From the NCBI GenBank assembly GCA_013397455.1, contig VYZB01000016.1, positions 2,319,179 through 2,383,178 on the forward strand: a stretch of 64,000 nt of DNA. The letters run 5' to 3'. A program made the position numbers and the translations under genes. Of this stretch, positions 51,722-64,000 are shown one piece after another (position 1 is the first letter of the stretch; every line of letters starts with the position of its first letter). The notes under the pieces are model-generated. The model was not told the DNA's origin and did no database searches. It worked only from the letters and a program-made list of their open reading frames with translations. This stretch comes from Crotophaga sulcirostris. Its lineage: Eukaryota > Chordata > Aves > Cuculiformes > Crotophagidae.

Positions 51722-54700
51722 TAGTGATCTCATGAAGATGAAGATACTGAATATTAACATTGTGGCTCTTCACAGATGTCTGATGAGGAGCTGAAGATGC
51801 AGCTTCTTGGTTCAGGGCCATTTCCCTCATAATGGGTCATGAGACAGTGGCAGAACCCTGCAAAACAGTGCCTGATGGAAGTATCTTATTTTCATATGAG
51901 CAAAAACATCCTCAGGCTCAGTTTTTAAACAGAAACAATGTTTCTGTTACATATCACATTTGTTGTTAGATTCACTTTTATATGGTGCATTTGCATACAT
52001 AAAAGTGCGGCGACTGCGTTTCAAGACTCTGTCTAATCTCTGGAATCTTTCTCAGTAAAAGTCTTTGAAAGAATTATTACACATCACCAAAACATATTGT
52101 ATAACAAATACACATTATCTTTCAGAAAATTTTTTAAGAAGGTAGAGGTTTTGCTTTCACAAGTTTTCTTCAATTGTATAAGGTTCATTTGCTTTAGACT
52201 GTTATAAATATCCTGAGCAGCAGTTAAACGGGAAAGATTAATGTTAGTAGATGAATGTGAAATATGCACTCATAAGGTATTTCTGCTATCACTTTAAGAA
52301 AAGAATTTTGTAATTACACTGTGATTAACAACCATATTTGTATTTTCTTGTCTTGGTGTCATAAACAACACACCTTTTTGAAACTGGAATCAATATGAGC
52401 TTTGAAAAAGAATACTGATAGTTCTTTTGAATGTTGAACAATATTTTCTTTGAGGATTATGCAAATTAGTTTTAAAGTCTCATTAAATGATAACCAGCTC
52501 TAAATGCAAACTCTAAAAATTCTTAGCTAAAATTCAGATCAGTGGAGCATGAAGTTGGTAAGTAACATGTTACTAGGTATGTTGCTCATACTGCTACAAT
52601 CCATAAATATTTTATTTACATTTTATATTCTCAGTGTACTAGTTGTCTAATATGTCCTTCAGTCATTTTCAAAATATATTTATGAACTAATTTACACATT
52701 CTCACTATTTTAACTTTTTAATTTTAACTTCTTTTAGGCAAATTAAATTATGCGTTAAGAGGACCCTTAGTCTGATAGCCAGATACTGACAGGAATAGAA
52801 ATAAATTCTTTTTAAGAGAGTGTAGTGATGTTTAAAAGCTAATTATTTGTAAATAGGATACTTTACTTATCTAATCACTAATTGCAGTCCCAGTCCTGGA
52901 ATACAAACACTATGTTTTTTTGTATTGAGCAAAGTTTAAACAGTTCATAAGATATTTTCTTATCATACAATTTGTTAAACATGGGACAATTGACTGTGTC
53001 AAAGTGTGTGTCAAATTAGACAACCACTAAACTGATTTATTGTTAAATCATTCAAAATATCTTTTAAAGAAGCCAGGAGGGAATTGTGGAAATCCTTGAT
53101 AAATCATAGTAATATTGAAGAATGTCAGAAGTAAACTTGTGGGGATTAGAGCTTGGGTGTCTATTCACTTATTATCAAAACATACAAAATTTCCTGCCAC
53201 ATCTGAGAGAGAGAGAAATTGCAGTAGTCAATGCATGTATTAAAGGAAATAAGAAAGCAGCAGTCCCCAAAAGGCAAATAAAGCTGAGAAAGAAGTTGGG
53301 AGATGAAGATAACATACAATTCCCAGATGAATATTGCAGTATTTATTTTCCATTCATTTTAATTTACTGTGAATTGGGTTCCTTCATAAATATAAAAACA
53401 AAATTACAAATAAATGAAGAAAAAAAAAGATAAATAACCTTGGACACTTTGTAGATTGTTTACAACAATCTGTTTCAACTAAGTAGTAAATCAAAAGCTG
53501 CTTTGTTTAATGTCAACAGATTTCAGTTTCTGAACTTGCGCTTCAGGCTAGAAATTATTAACTGTGTACTTATCACTAATTGTAAATGTATTATTAAGTA
53601 GAAACACTAGATAAAGCTTCCTATATTGACATTTCATTCTTTTTTTAAGATCTATATATTGTTTGTCAGGAATTACCTTCTTTTTTGGAATATTTCAGTG
53701 ATGAGCGACCCTTTCAAAAAGAACACCAGTGCTTTGATTTATTTTGAAAGCATTCTCATTGAACTGTGTACTTCTATATTGAAATACATGATTACTCTAA
53801 AAGTGCTGACAGAAATATTTTTTCATATTACTCTTTAAGTTGGTTGATTTTCTGTGAATGTTAAATCAAGGACATGAAAATACACTTCTTCATCTGCATA
53901 GAGATGAAGATGCTTTATACATTCATCATTTATTCCTCTGCTCTTAGTTTTATGTGTATGGATTTTTTTGAAGAAAATATACTAAGCAAATGTTTAATAA
54001 AACTATCAGTTTTATAACTCATACACCACTGTAATTTTTTAGTTTAATTATGTGAAACAACTTATCTATTAGTACACATTTCTATAAATATTTCAACACA
54101 ATTGCATAAACCAACACTTATTTGGTAGCTTTTTCATAACCTTGCTGTGACTTAGTTATTTGTTTAATAGTGTATTTTTGATTTTCATAACAATTTGAAC
54201 ATTACAAAAGACTTTCTGTATTTTGAACATTGACTGTAAACAGGTCTAGACCATGTTAGAAGCATTAAGACTGATTTCAAATGCATTTTAACAGAGGTTT
54301 GTTGAGACATTTGCCTGTTAATGTTTCTAAAGCCAGATATTTTATATACTTGTGGTCTGCATATCTGATTACACTTAGAAATGCTAGTATTTAGTAAATA
54401 ACATACGTTTAACATCCTGAATGTGTGAAGGAGGTTGGACTTTATGATGAATATTCTGATCAATGTGTCTGTTTCTGAGCACCCGCATATATATGATTTG
54501 TTCATAGATGTGGAAAGAAAAGGATGACTGTTTCCATCAAGTGTCACATGATTATTTAATATCATTTTATTTAAATCTGTAACCGAAAAATTGTATCAGT
54601 AAATATAGGTGGTGAACATTTTAAATACCCCAAGAGAATTACACTGCTACGGATTTCCCATATGTTTAACAGCTTTCAAGGTAACTAATTTTATTTTGGC

Positions 54701-55738
54701 ATGAAAGCAAAACATCTTGTGAGCCTGAGTAAAACAGAATTGGATTACTTGATCCTCAGTTTTCAAGTCAGTCCTGATCAGAAGAAATCTGGAAAAGTGT
54801 CAAAAATCTTGTTAGAGAAATCTTCATGAAAATCAATAAATCACCGCAGAATGTCTTGACTCTGAAAAAAGTGTATTTTGACAGTGTACATGTTGTCAGA
54901 TATATTTTTACCATTTTAACCTGTCACTTTAACATCTTCTGTGGAGTTGTGAGACTCTTTCTCGCTTTAGTCTGTAACACGTGAGATCTGTTGCCCATCA
55001 TTTCGGAGTGTGATGGGAAACTGTTTCCTGTCATGGACTTTGTGGCAAACACCAAAAAAATTCCCATGGGTGGTTTCTAGAAGGGATGTGTAGAAATATC
55101 TTTAACTTTTATCTAGTTTCTCTGATTTGCTTTTATATATTTTCAATTGGACAGTGGATTTGTTTTTGCTTGTGATTTACAGACATATTGAGGCAGACAT
55201 GAAAGAAATTCAGGCTCCATAAAGCCTGATAAGAAGCAGTGCTTAACTCGAACTCTGTAGAGTGAGTTCAAAATATACTTAATTTTTTAACTCAAACGGC
55301 AGAGATTCTGAATTGCAAGACTGAGCAGCCAATAAAAGCACACACGAAACCAGGCTTTTTTGTTTTCCTTACCTAATACTAAATTAAATACTTTTGCTCT
55401 TTCTCCAGTCATTATGAATGTATATTTTCTGATGATTTCTTTATATTAAAAATATATAAAGTTTTTTTTAGTGTGAATGAGAAGTCAAGTTCTCCCTTCT
55501 TAACAACTTGTATAAAAGAAGATGGAAGAGGTCCAGTTAGTTAGAATTGCTTTTCACAGTGGAACATAATTAGCAGCAAATAGTGAAAATTGCCAAGAAG
55601 ATAAAACACTTCAATGGAAGATAAAGGTTTCAATACATTCAGGAAGAGACTAAATCTGTACCTTGATTTTCCATACTCTGGATGACTGTTCAAATCATGG
55701 ATCCATCTTATAAAGAGAGAAGAAGGGGAGTATGGTAC
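51722..55738. other. AT-rich noncoding stretch, nothing recognised
   Basis: Frames of 103 codons (53,122-53,433, plus) and 126 codons (54,185-54,565, minus) occur. Neither has a recognisable domain, and the second is not far from chance length for this composition. A small CpG cluster occurs near 52,005-52,020. No repeats were recognised. Confidence 0.5.
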
Positions 55739-55762
55739 AAGAAAGAAAGAAAGAAAGAAAGG
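55739..55762 (+). repeat. (GAAA)n microsatellite
   Basis: About five to six perfect GAAA units (aagaaagaaagaaagaaaga and onward). Likely length-polymorphic between individuals. No gene lies nearby. Confidence 0.95.
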
Positions 55763-57632
55763 ATGCTCTCCATGAAGAATGCTCTCATTCCAAGTGAAGT
55801 TTCTAAGAGGGAAAGAATCAGAAAAAAAAGGCCTAGCTGCTTAATCTTGACAATGTTTGTATATGAGTTGGATTAACTCTTAAAAACTTCCAGGTGAGCT
55901 GATAACCAGAGATTTAAAAGCCTAAATTAAAGATTAAAAGCAAAATCGAACCAATTTGTTTGATGTATATAATTTCAAGTCCTCCAGAAATAAATTACCT
56001 GTTAGCACTTGTGAGCATGAGACTTCAATTCTGAACACTGATATCTAAATTTTAATCTTCTATAACCTTAGGAGGTCTTAGATAACAGATCTTTGTTACT
56101 GAATCCTGAAGAGGAAATTACAAGGAAAGCTCTGTGAGCTGATAAATACAGGAAAAGAAAAATAAATGTTTGAAAAATGATTACCTTTAATGAAATACTG
56201 TCCTGAAAGATTTAAGGAGTTTTCATCAAATAGTTCTTTTGTAACCCACTTCATTCAAACACATGGCAATAAAATGTAGACCATAGATATCTTTGAATCT
56301 AAAACACAGGAATACTGAGTCTTTTCTTTGCCTGAGATCTTTATGGACAGAGGGATAAAATCCATAGATATGCACACACACACACGTTTTTATAGATGTG
56401 CATATGTGAGTGCACGTGTGTGCTCTTGTAATACTTTCAATGAATTTTGTTTTTATTAAACTGCAGAGCTAATAATAATAGATTGGTATTATATGATACT
56501 TACTGATACTTATGATATTATAGAAGATTTCTTGAATTTTACCAGTCTGTCTACTTTAACTGGCAGATAATGAAACATAGATTATACGCAGAGAGTTTTG
56601 ATGAGCAGCACAGCCTCTTTCGGGGCATTCAGGTAAGTCAGAACTTAAATTGCAAGACTAGATTTCTGTGCTGAATGTAATTTTCACATGAACTTAAGAT
56701 TTCATTTCTTATGTTCAGTTTTCAAATGTTGAAAAAACATCATAATACTCAACACTGTGTATAGATGTTTTACTAAATTGTCTATGTGTAACACGTGGTC
56801 AAATATATCAGATGGAATATAACGATATTTGCCAATGTAATATGCTTACACATTTATTATTCTGCTGAATGTAAAAAGCATGTCCAGAGATGCAGAAGGT
56901 ACAGGATATATTTTTCCTTCCTCCTGGCTCTCATAATTTAAATTTCAAATTAAACTCATATATGCATACTTCTTAGCAGTAAAGAACCTATAATTTGAGC
57001 ATGATATATGTATGTACAGTAAAAACTGCTGTAGCTTATTACATATTTTTCTTTGACTTTCTGTATTGGTTTCATAGACATCTGGATTGATTACATAAAA
57101 GATTATAGAAGATTAGAAAGTGTGTTTGCACAAACTTAACAAAAGGTATCAATTAATGTTGCAAATACATAAGATCAATTGCTCTTTAATAGTAAGTAAT
57201 AAAATCATTGTAGGAATGCACTAGAGTATTTACGTTATGGACATTAAACAAACACAAAAGTTCATGTGAAGCATTGGCTTTGATAAGACAGAAGAAATAC
57301 CTTTCTGTTCACTTATGTGGAAGTAGATTAGACTTCACTCCTATTAATACTTTCCACATGAAACCTCCCATAAAATCAGTCAGTTTACATCAGTATAAAG
57401 AAAAACTGAGGTCATAATGAGACATGAAAGGCTGTATTACCACCTTCAAAAAAATATGAAAATAGAGACATATCCCTTAAGACCTTTTATATTGCTTTGA
57501 ATGCTTTATCACTCAAATGTTATGCTCCTAGAGTAAAGAACAAGCATAGCTTTTGTTGTATATGATTACTTACAAAAATATTTCAGATATTAAATTACTA
57601 TAAATACAGTAAACGTTAAATAAATTAAACTA
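55763..57632. other. AT-rich noncoding stretch with a short CA repeat
   Basis: A CA microsatellite of about seven units lies near 56,372-56,386. No frame exceeds about 65 codons and no mobile element was recognised before the assembly gap. Confidence 0.6.
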
Positions 57633-57747
57633 NNNNNNNNNNNNNNNNNNNNNNNNNNNNNNNNNNNNNNNNNNNNNNNNNNNNNNNNNNNNNNNNNNNN
57701 NNNNNNNNNNNNNNNNNNNNNNNNNNNNNNNNNNNNNNNNNNNNNNN
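57633..57747. other. Assembly gap, 115 N
   Basis: Undetermined bases. The right edge begins 'ctttttagggggaggtgg' and carries two runs of five G, which may be why the assembly failed here. The antisense frame over the edge (poly-proline, then unknown residues) is an artefact of the gap and the G runs. Confidence 0.99.
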
Positions 57748-58939
57748 CTTTTTAGGGGGAGGTGGGGGAGGTATAAAGAGGCCTAAAGGATGTAAGAGAA
57801 TTGTTTTTGAATTGCTCAGTAAAATAGTGATAAGTCCCAAACTGAGATTGACAAAAAACAAGGATTTCCTCAGACTCAGCAGAGTAGTATGTTGAAGAAA
57901 CATCTGCTTTTTAATTGTCTTTCTCCTTACCTAAAATTTGTGTAAGATACTTCCCCTCAGTATTAACATTCTTTAACAGATTAAGGTTCAAAACTGGAAA
58001 TTCCCAAACTCTGATTTTTAGATGGTGCTTTCTTTACTGCAGAGGCACCTGGGGGAAGAATACATCTTGAATTTGGGCTTTTTTGTGGGGTTTTTTAGAT
58101 TTCATTTTATTTCCCTAGAGGTTAAAAAATCCTTAATAATTATTATTTAAAAGTATAAATTTTATGCATCTAGGATGCAGAAATTATAACTATATTATAC
58201 GCAAGTGCAAAGAAACTCTTTTTGCTACTTCCATGGGATTGAGCAGTGTAAGATATACCTCATGTCTTTGGGGCATCATTTTATATCAGGAGAAATGCAT
58301 TTCCAAGGACATTTGGTTTTAAAGAATTTCTCTTACTTGTCTTTCAAGGTCCATGTAGAAGTCTGTTGTATGAGAACATTAGTTTGTCCAACAGAAAAAA
58401 AATGGCTTTGGTACATAAATTTATCTTTTTTGCAGCCATCTTTGCCTTAGGAAGCCCCAAGGCCATGCAACTCAAATAATATCTGAGAGCGTCACTTCAG
58501 TTCCTTAAGTTTCAGCTGACAAGGTGCCCTTGGTGCAAAAAAGCTTAGGGCATCAGACTAACATACAATTTTAGAAAACTGTGTCTTTGAGAAGACAAAA
58601 TGAAGGGATTTCTTTAGAAAAACTCCGAGGTCATCAAACTTGAACTCTCATATTAAGCCAGGTAATTACATCAAACCCCTTATTGATAGCGGAAGAAATG
58701 TGCACTTCAGGATGTTAATCCATGCCAAATAAAAATATAACTAAATGAACAAATAAACAAACAAGCAAACTTCCCCAAAGATGCCTTAGGGCGTCAGCTT
58801 TGTTCAGGTGTTTTGTGCTAGGGTACTACAATGGCATAAATGTTTAATAAAATGCAGCAGAGAGACCATATCCCTGGTAGACCACACACAAACACATGAA
58901 GTGAAATACAAAGGAGCCTTATTTTCACATAATTTTTTC
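57748..58939. other. AT-rich noncoding stretch, nothing recognised
   Basis: An 81-codon plus-strand frame at 58,205-58,450 shows no recognisable domain. No repeats were seen apart from the G-rich first 25 bases next to the gap. Confidence 0.55.
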
Positions 58940-59103
58940 GTAATGAAAGAAAAATGTGAACTGAAAAGGAAAGAAGAAATGGATGTTAATAAATAAAGAG
59001 AACTTGAAATGGAAATGGAGAAGGCAGAAGGCAGTGCAGAGGATGAGGATGACAGAGAAAACAAAGGAAGAAGTAGTTAAAAAGATAGGAGGGAGGAAGA
59101 CAG
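58940..59103 (+). repeat. Purine-rich low-complexity tract
   Basis: Over about 160 bases the plus strand is dominated by A and G (blocks such as aaaaggaaagaagaaatgg, gaggatgaggatgacagag and gataggagggaggaagac). The opposite strand reads as a Ser/Leu/Phe-rich 86-codon frame by composition. I see no larger element. Confidence 0.65.
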
Positions 59104-62100
59104 TTCAGCAGAGAATGGCAAAGATTCTTTACATGTCAAAGTATTATAAGCTATAGCAGCACTGTACTATTTTAAATCTATATTATGTATTACATATAAA
59201 TTCTTAATATATAATGTTATATGATGTTCAAAGTAGTACTTTTACAGGCAAACTTTTGATATAGGACTAAACATTTCAAACCAGAAAGTAAATGAAATTT
59301 CATCTTCAAAAAGTTACAGTTTTATTGAGACACAGCAATATAAAATTATACGTTGGCCAGAATACAAAAGCAGGAGTTAGGAAAAAACCAAGCAGCAAAA
59401 GTAGCAACCGTTCAGACAGGTCACATATAAAAAATGAATATTCAAAATATCTTCAGAAACCTATTTGTTGATTCTTCTAAGAGTTGTGGTAAATGTCTGT
59501 ACTGAGAGTTATGAGACACAGATGAAAGTAGAATAGAAAGAAAAAAGAGGAAAGAGGGAAAAATGTTGCTAGGACAACAAAGGCATTAAATCACTGTCTC
59601 TAGTCTCCATTTTAATAATACTGATAATATACTTTCCTTCGTACTTTTTATACTAAACTAAGTATCGATTCTGCAATGATTTAGTTCAATTTAAGCTATG
59701 AACTTTTCCAGTGAATGGTTGGTAATGTCTCAAGGACACTGTAAACATTTTGCTGCTGGTGTAGTACATTTCTGCATTTCCAACCCATGTGATTTTAGTT
59801 ATTTAATTTGTCTGCAGCAATGAAGTGATACAATGGGGAAGACACTAGGTTTTCCTATCTAATGTTCTATCTCTGTCTTTATACAGAATATATAGTAGAG
59901 TAATTCAGCTCAGGAACATCCAGAAGTAGTTTGAAGTAACTACAGAATTTGCTTTGTGAAACACTTTATATTTAAATAAACTTTATAGGAGTGGGTTCTT
60001 GTATACAAGCAGTAAGTATATTTATCCCATAGATATTTGCCACCTCAAAACAATGCCACGATAGCTTGAGCAATAAGGATGCAGGGCAGCTCTGCACACT
60101 CTGCAGGATCAAGCAAACTTTTAGCTGTACAGACTAGGTTATGTACCTGTGAGACATGATATTGAAATATGCTATCTGTTTTACTGATTTTAATCATCTT
60201 TATTGATTAAAGAAATGCTCCGTATAAAAATTCTTGTTCCACAGTGATGTACTTAAAAGTTTTATGGAGAAGAACTAGGAATACCCCAAGTGCCCCATGG
60301 CTTGTAGAATTTCTATTTAGTTACAAGCTAGTTGCTTTAAACTAGAATTTGTCCTCTGTTAAGGAGAGATCAAAGCAGAGAGGGAAAAAGAAGGACATAT
60401 GCATTCCTAATGGACTTTGCTGAACACATGAGGATATTATGTCTTTTGAAGTGAGAAACTCAGAAAAATCCAATGAATAGACTTCTCATACACTGACTCC
60501 ATATAAGCTATTTATTCCTTATTTGGTGGCAACTGAGGTGAGTTAGATGTCATCTGAAGGGCTGGATTTCTGCTAGATGCTGAAAATCTGGGACCATTAG
60601 CTTGCTGGTAGAGTTCTGAAATATTTAGAGAAGAAGTCATATGTTGTCGTTCTCCTCAAAAGCATCCATGTAATGCATGCTACATAATACTATTGCAGTA
60701 GGAAAAAAAATCACTCTGAAAGAATCGTGTGTCTCACAGTAAATCTGCCATCCTTGTCATAGTGTTAAAGCTAAAACAATCATTTAAAAACATTAAATAA
60801 GAGAATGCAGATGAGTAAATCCAATAAAAAACATCAACATAAATGGAGATAAACTGAGATTATTGGAATGATTATTTCTCATATACACTTTTCACACTTA
60901 CATTTTCATAAATACAGGAGCATTCTGTTCAATTTTTGGGTTATTTTCAGTCATTAACTTTTAATGGCATATACATTTTTAGAGCCCTATACTTGAGTAT
61001 TAGAGGAAAAACACTGACCATTTCAACATATCTACAGGAGAAAAAAGAAAATTCTATGTGAATTATTTAACTGTGATTTAACACTTCTAAATCAACAATG
61101 ATTTCAAGGATCACAGAGAACTCAGAAAAAAATTCAGACACTATCATGTTAAAACTGTATGAACAGGGAAAATCTACAGTCTTTCTGAAATTACGTATTT
61201 TTTAAAACAAAAATCTCTGATGCTTAAAATCTTTAACAAAATATTCCTGCCAGAAAGATAATCAATCCATCTGTTTTTTATGATCCTGTTACTTATTTCT
61301 CTAACTCTGGGTCAACATGATATTCAGAAGCATGAAGTGCCATTTTTGCTTTAGTGTTACCAAAACCATTCAAATTATACAGACAGAAAAACAGGGAAAA
61401 ATAAGTGCTAATACTAAGGCAATTAGGTGAAATCTCTATATTCAAAGCAGTGAAGGGAATTTAATACCTGGCAACATATGCAGAGAAGTGTCATCTGAGT
61501 GAGACTGAGAAAGAAAGATTTGAACAACTATTAGATACATGAGGGATTAAGAGAAGCATTAAGCCCTGGAAGACAGATGGCATGAAAATTCAAGTATATG
61601 GTACAGGTCAGAGAACCTTACAAAGCTTAATGGGAAAGGGTTAGTTGCAACAGATAGCTGCCAGTCACAGGCAGAGTAATTGGACAGACAAGGACTGATA
61701 ACAGGACAGAAAGTGTCACAACAATAATGATGTAGCATTGAACATGATTTCAAATGTTCCGAACAAAAAAATTGTGACTATATACTCTTACATACAGGTT
61801 ATATATATACATGGTTACATTTTACATACCACAGCAACAGCTCCAGGTATTCCTTTCCCAGGGGAAAATTAAACTGAAAGGTAGAATCCAGATCTTCTTA
61901 GATTTTGTTCTGGGTTTCTTCTGGGCTAGGTTTGTTCCTTATAAGGAATTCCAAGCAAAATCTTTTCCCTCCAGGAGACATGAGGCCAAGGTAATGCTTC
62001 ATGGTTCCATGCAAGAGATTGACATGAAGTAGAGGGGAGAACTCATACCTTAGAATCCTTAGAAAAGAATAATTTCCGTAATTAAATTATGTTTCTCAAG

Positions 62101-62200
62101 TACTACTTCTGCCCACTAATTACGCTTTCTAAAAGTCATAGTAAGACTGCTTATAGAATAACTTTTTTCTTTTTTTTACATTGCTGGTTGTTATTAAGTG
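59104..62200. other. AT-rich noncoding stretch, nothing recognised
   Basis: A second short purine-rich patch lies at 59,520-59,572. No frame exceeds about 73 codons and no repeat family or RNA gene was recognised. Confidence 0.55.
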
Positions 62201-62227
62201 GTTTTATGGTTCCTGAAACCATAAAAC
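62201..62227. repeat. Perfect 11-bp inverted repeat with 5-base loop
   Basis: The arm gttttatggtt (62,201-62,211) is followed by the loop cctga and the exact reverse complement aaccataaaac (62,217-62,227). Partial pairing continues outwards with mismatches. No conserved RNA structure or transposon terminus was recognised, and the stem is short for a microRNA precursor. Confidence 0.85.
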
Positions 62228-64000
62228 AACAACTGAGACATAATTTTTCAGTCAGTAAATGTAGATGTCCCTGAGTAGTCATTATAGACACCTCTACTTT
62301 ATTTGACAGAGATATCTTATTATTTGTGGTCGAAGTGTCTGGCCAAGCGCACTTAACACTACATGAGAGTTTATTATGATAGTATTCAAATGCTATAAAC
62401 TTTATTTCTCCCTATAGATGAAGATGGTTTCCTTAGGAGAGTACAGTAGCTTTTTGCTTTGTGTTACATAAAATGGCACTTACACATATAAAACAAAAAA
62501 AATATTGGAAATCTATTAGAGTTGTTGAACTTTGAAATATATTGTGGTTTCTATTGGGTAAAGGTTTACAAGGGGATGGGTTAAAACATTTATGACAATA
62601 AAATGTTAAGGACAACATGAATACAAAAGCAACTTTGTATACTTTTTGCCACATTTCATTGATATTTATCTTGAGTGACAAAGACGTACACAATCTGATT
62701 ACTTACTGACAACAATATGTAAATGTAATCCTGCAAACATTTATGCATGTGCTTACTCAGATCAATGAGACTACTTAGGAATTACAGCCAATAGGTCTTT
62801 TATTACAGGCACTCACTGTCTGGCATTAGGCTCACGGCACAAGAGGTAGCAGATTATTCATGGCCAGAAGTGCAGAACCTACTAATAAATGTTTATAGGA
62901 TGGGAATTAAGAACATTTGAAGAATTCATGTTGTCCAATACTAAATTCTATCTGCAAATAAAATGAAGTGTGTGATAAGAAATAAGTTGCATAGGTGTAG
63001 AGTGATTAATGTTTTTTGTAGCTTATTTTTGTAACTTCTCATTGGACTCTCTGGAAGCCTGGGCTTCATTCCCAAGCTGTATCTAAGGCACTTTTGGAAC
63101 TAGAAATTTGGTGTTCTTTTCAAGTGCTGTGAGCAAAAAAAAGTTGAGTAAAAGTTGAAAGAAGTGTTAACATCATTGTCATATTTAAACCAATTCATTT
63201 TGTGTCCTTTCAAATTTCCACATACACCATAGTGAATAGGTTTATTGTCAGAACAGTTTCTGATTAGAACATTAAAACCTGAAGTAAAATTAAGGGAAAT
63301 GGTTGTGATTCATCAGTATACAGATATTTTGGCTGATTGATGTCATACCATAAACGCTTTGTGATCAAGAAAATGAAACAAAGTTCATATTCACCTTGTT
63401 TTGGTGATAGTAGTGTTGTAGCTATAGCTATGACAGTCAGAATGTCCTTAAATAAGACAAGGTGTGTAGAGAAAGGTGAGACCAGTTTTCTTTAAACTAA
63501 TTGACGGACCAATTGAGAGAGCCTGAAAAAAACAAGGTGAACTTTTCAGAAAAACCTTCTTCAGTCTGTAAGCCAAATTGTATGCTAATTTTATGTTTTG
63601 CTAGACCAGCTATTAGCTATTATTACTAGCCTTTCAAACCACACTTCATTATACTTCGTTAGGGCTGTGCAAAAACAGCTGGAGTTGGTAATTCTGATTC
63701 AAGCTCCTTTATTTGTACCTGGAAATGTAAATCCAGTTGCATATTCCATCATCATACAGCAATGCATCAAATGGATCCAAGCAGTATTTTTGAATCCTGA
63801 CAAGCCTCTGCAGTGTTTTCATCACCTATGTACAGAAATGAATATCTACTTCCACATAAAAAAGAAAAGAATTATTCAGTAAAATCACATTTCATCTCTG
63901 AAAAGAGAAAAAAGGTAAAAATTGTTCTGGCAGGTTATTAGTTCAAAATTATTTTCACTATCCATGAAAAAGCAACTGCTGTCAGCAAGATTGTTAGTGG
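62228..64000. other. AT-rich noncoding stretch, nothing recognised
   Basis: A 94-codon frame at 63,598-63,882 (plus) is hydrophobic in places but has no domain I recognise and no splice or promoter support. No mobile element was seen. Confidence 0.55.

Noticed and set aside
54185..54565. 126-codon minus-strand frame
   Set aside because: No domain, no signals, and a length not far from chance for the number of frames examined.
57625..57903. Poly-proline antisense frame at the gap
   Set aside because: Most of it is undetermined bases and the prolines come from G runs at the gap edge.
62201..62227. microRNA precursor
   Set aside because: The perfect stem is only 11 bp and the outer pairing is poor.
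63598..63882. 94-codon plus-strand frame with hydrophobic stretches
   Set aside because: Short, no recognisable family, no splice or promoter evidence; hydrophobicity follows T-rich codons.
1..64000. tRNA, rRNA or snRNA genes and mitochondrial insertions
   Set aside because: I looked for the characteristic conserved boxes and recognised none, though a covariance-model search would be needed to exclude them.

Overview
The window is vertebrate nuclear DNA, almost certainly from a bird. It is AT-rich (roughly a third to two-fifths G+C by eye), has no long open reading frames, and carries several copies of CR1, the dominant non-LTR retrotransposon of birds. Two CR1 copies (13.7 kb and 51.3-51.7 kb) end in the diagnostic repeated ATTCTATG tail next to the avian CR1 3' sequence. 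That is the strongest taxonomic evidence here. I cannot name the species or chromosome. The window has two assembly gaps (10 N at 13,910-13,919 and 115 N at 57,633-57,747).

I found no protein-coding exon, RNA gene, CpG island or promoter that I can support. The longest ATG-initiated frame is 142 codons (11,863-12,291, minus strand), a length expected about by chance in 64 kb. Other frames above 120 codons lie in a tandem repeat (23.2-23.6 kb), antisense to a CR1 (51.2-51.6 kb), or in plain AT-rich sequence (54.2-54.6 kb). The window is therefore either a gene desert or the inside of a very large intron, and the sequence alone does not say which.

Layout: 1-10.8 kb is unremarkable AT-rich DNA with a G-quadruplex-type run at 3.7 kb and small simple repeats at 8.6 and 8.9 kb. 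A decayed CR1 (+) lies at 10.8-11.2 kb and a short young CR1 (-) at 13.7 kb, followed by a TA-rich tract with a gap. From 14 to 23 kb the sequence is single-copy-looking. At 23.17-23.59 kb two tandem arrays (30-bp units, then about 33-bp units with a 66-bp higher-order period) sit inside a block that may be an unclassified interspersed repeat; it is the most distinctive structure of the window. From 23.6 to 35.5 kb the DNA is quiet apart from a GT-rich tract and a trinucleotide block with self-complementary arms (31.4-31.8 kb). Then come a decayed CR1 (-) at 35.5-35.8 kb, a CR1 fragment (-) at 40.5-40.75 kb, and the longest relic, a decayed reverse-transcriptase-to-3'UTR CR1 (+) at about 41.45-42.77 kb. 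A younger CR1 (+) fills 51.25-51.72 kb. The remainder holds a GAAA microsatellite (55.7 kb), the larger gap with a G-rich edge, a purine-rich tract (59 kb) and a perfect 11-bp inverted repeat (62.2 kb).

There are no genes to link into a pathway. The CR1 copies fall into two age classes by eye: well preserved (13.7, 40.5, 51.3 kb) and strongly decayed (10.8, 35.5, 41.5 kb). I did not find a convincing new biological system. The tandem-array block at 23.2-23.6 kb and several stretches that might be conserved noncoding elements are the places that deserve a comparison with other genomes.
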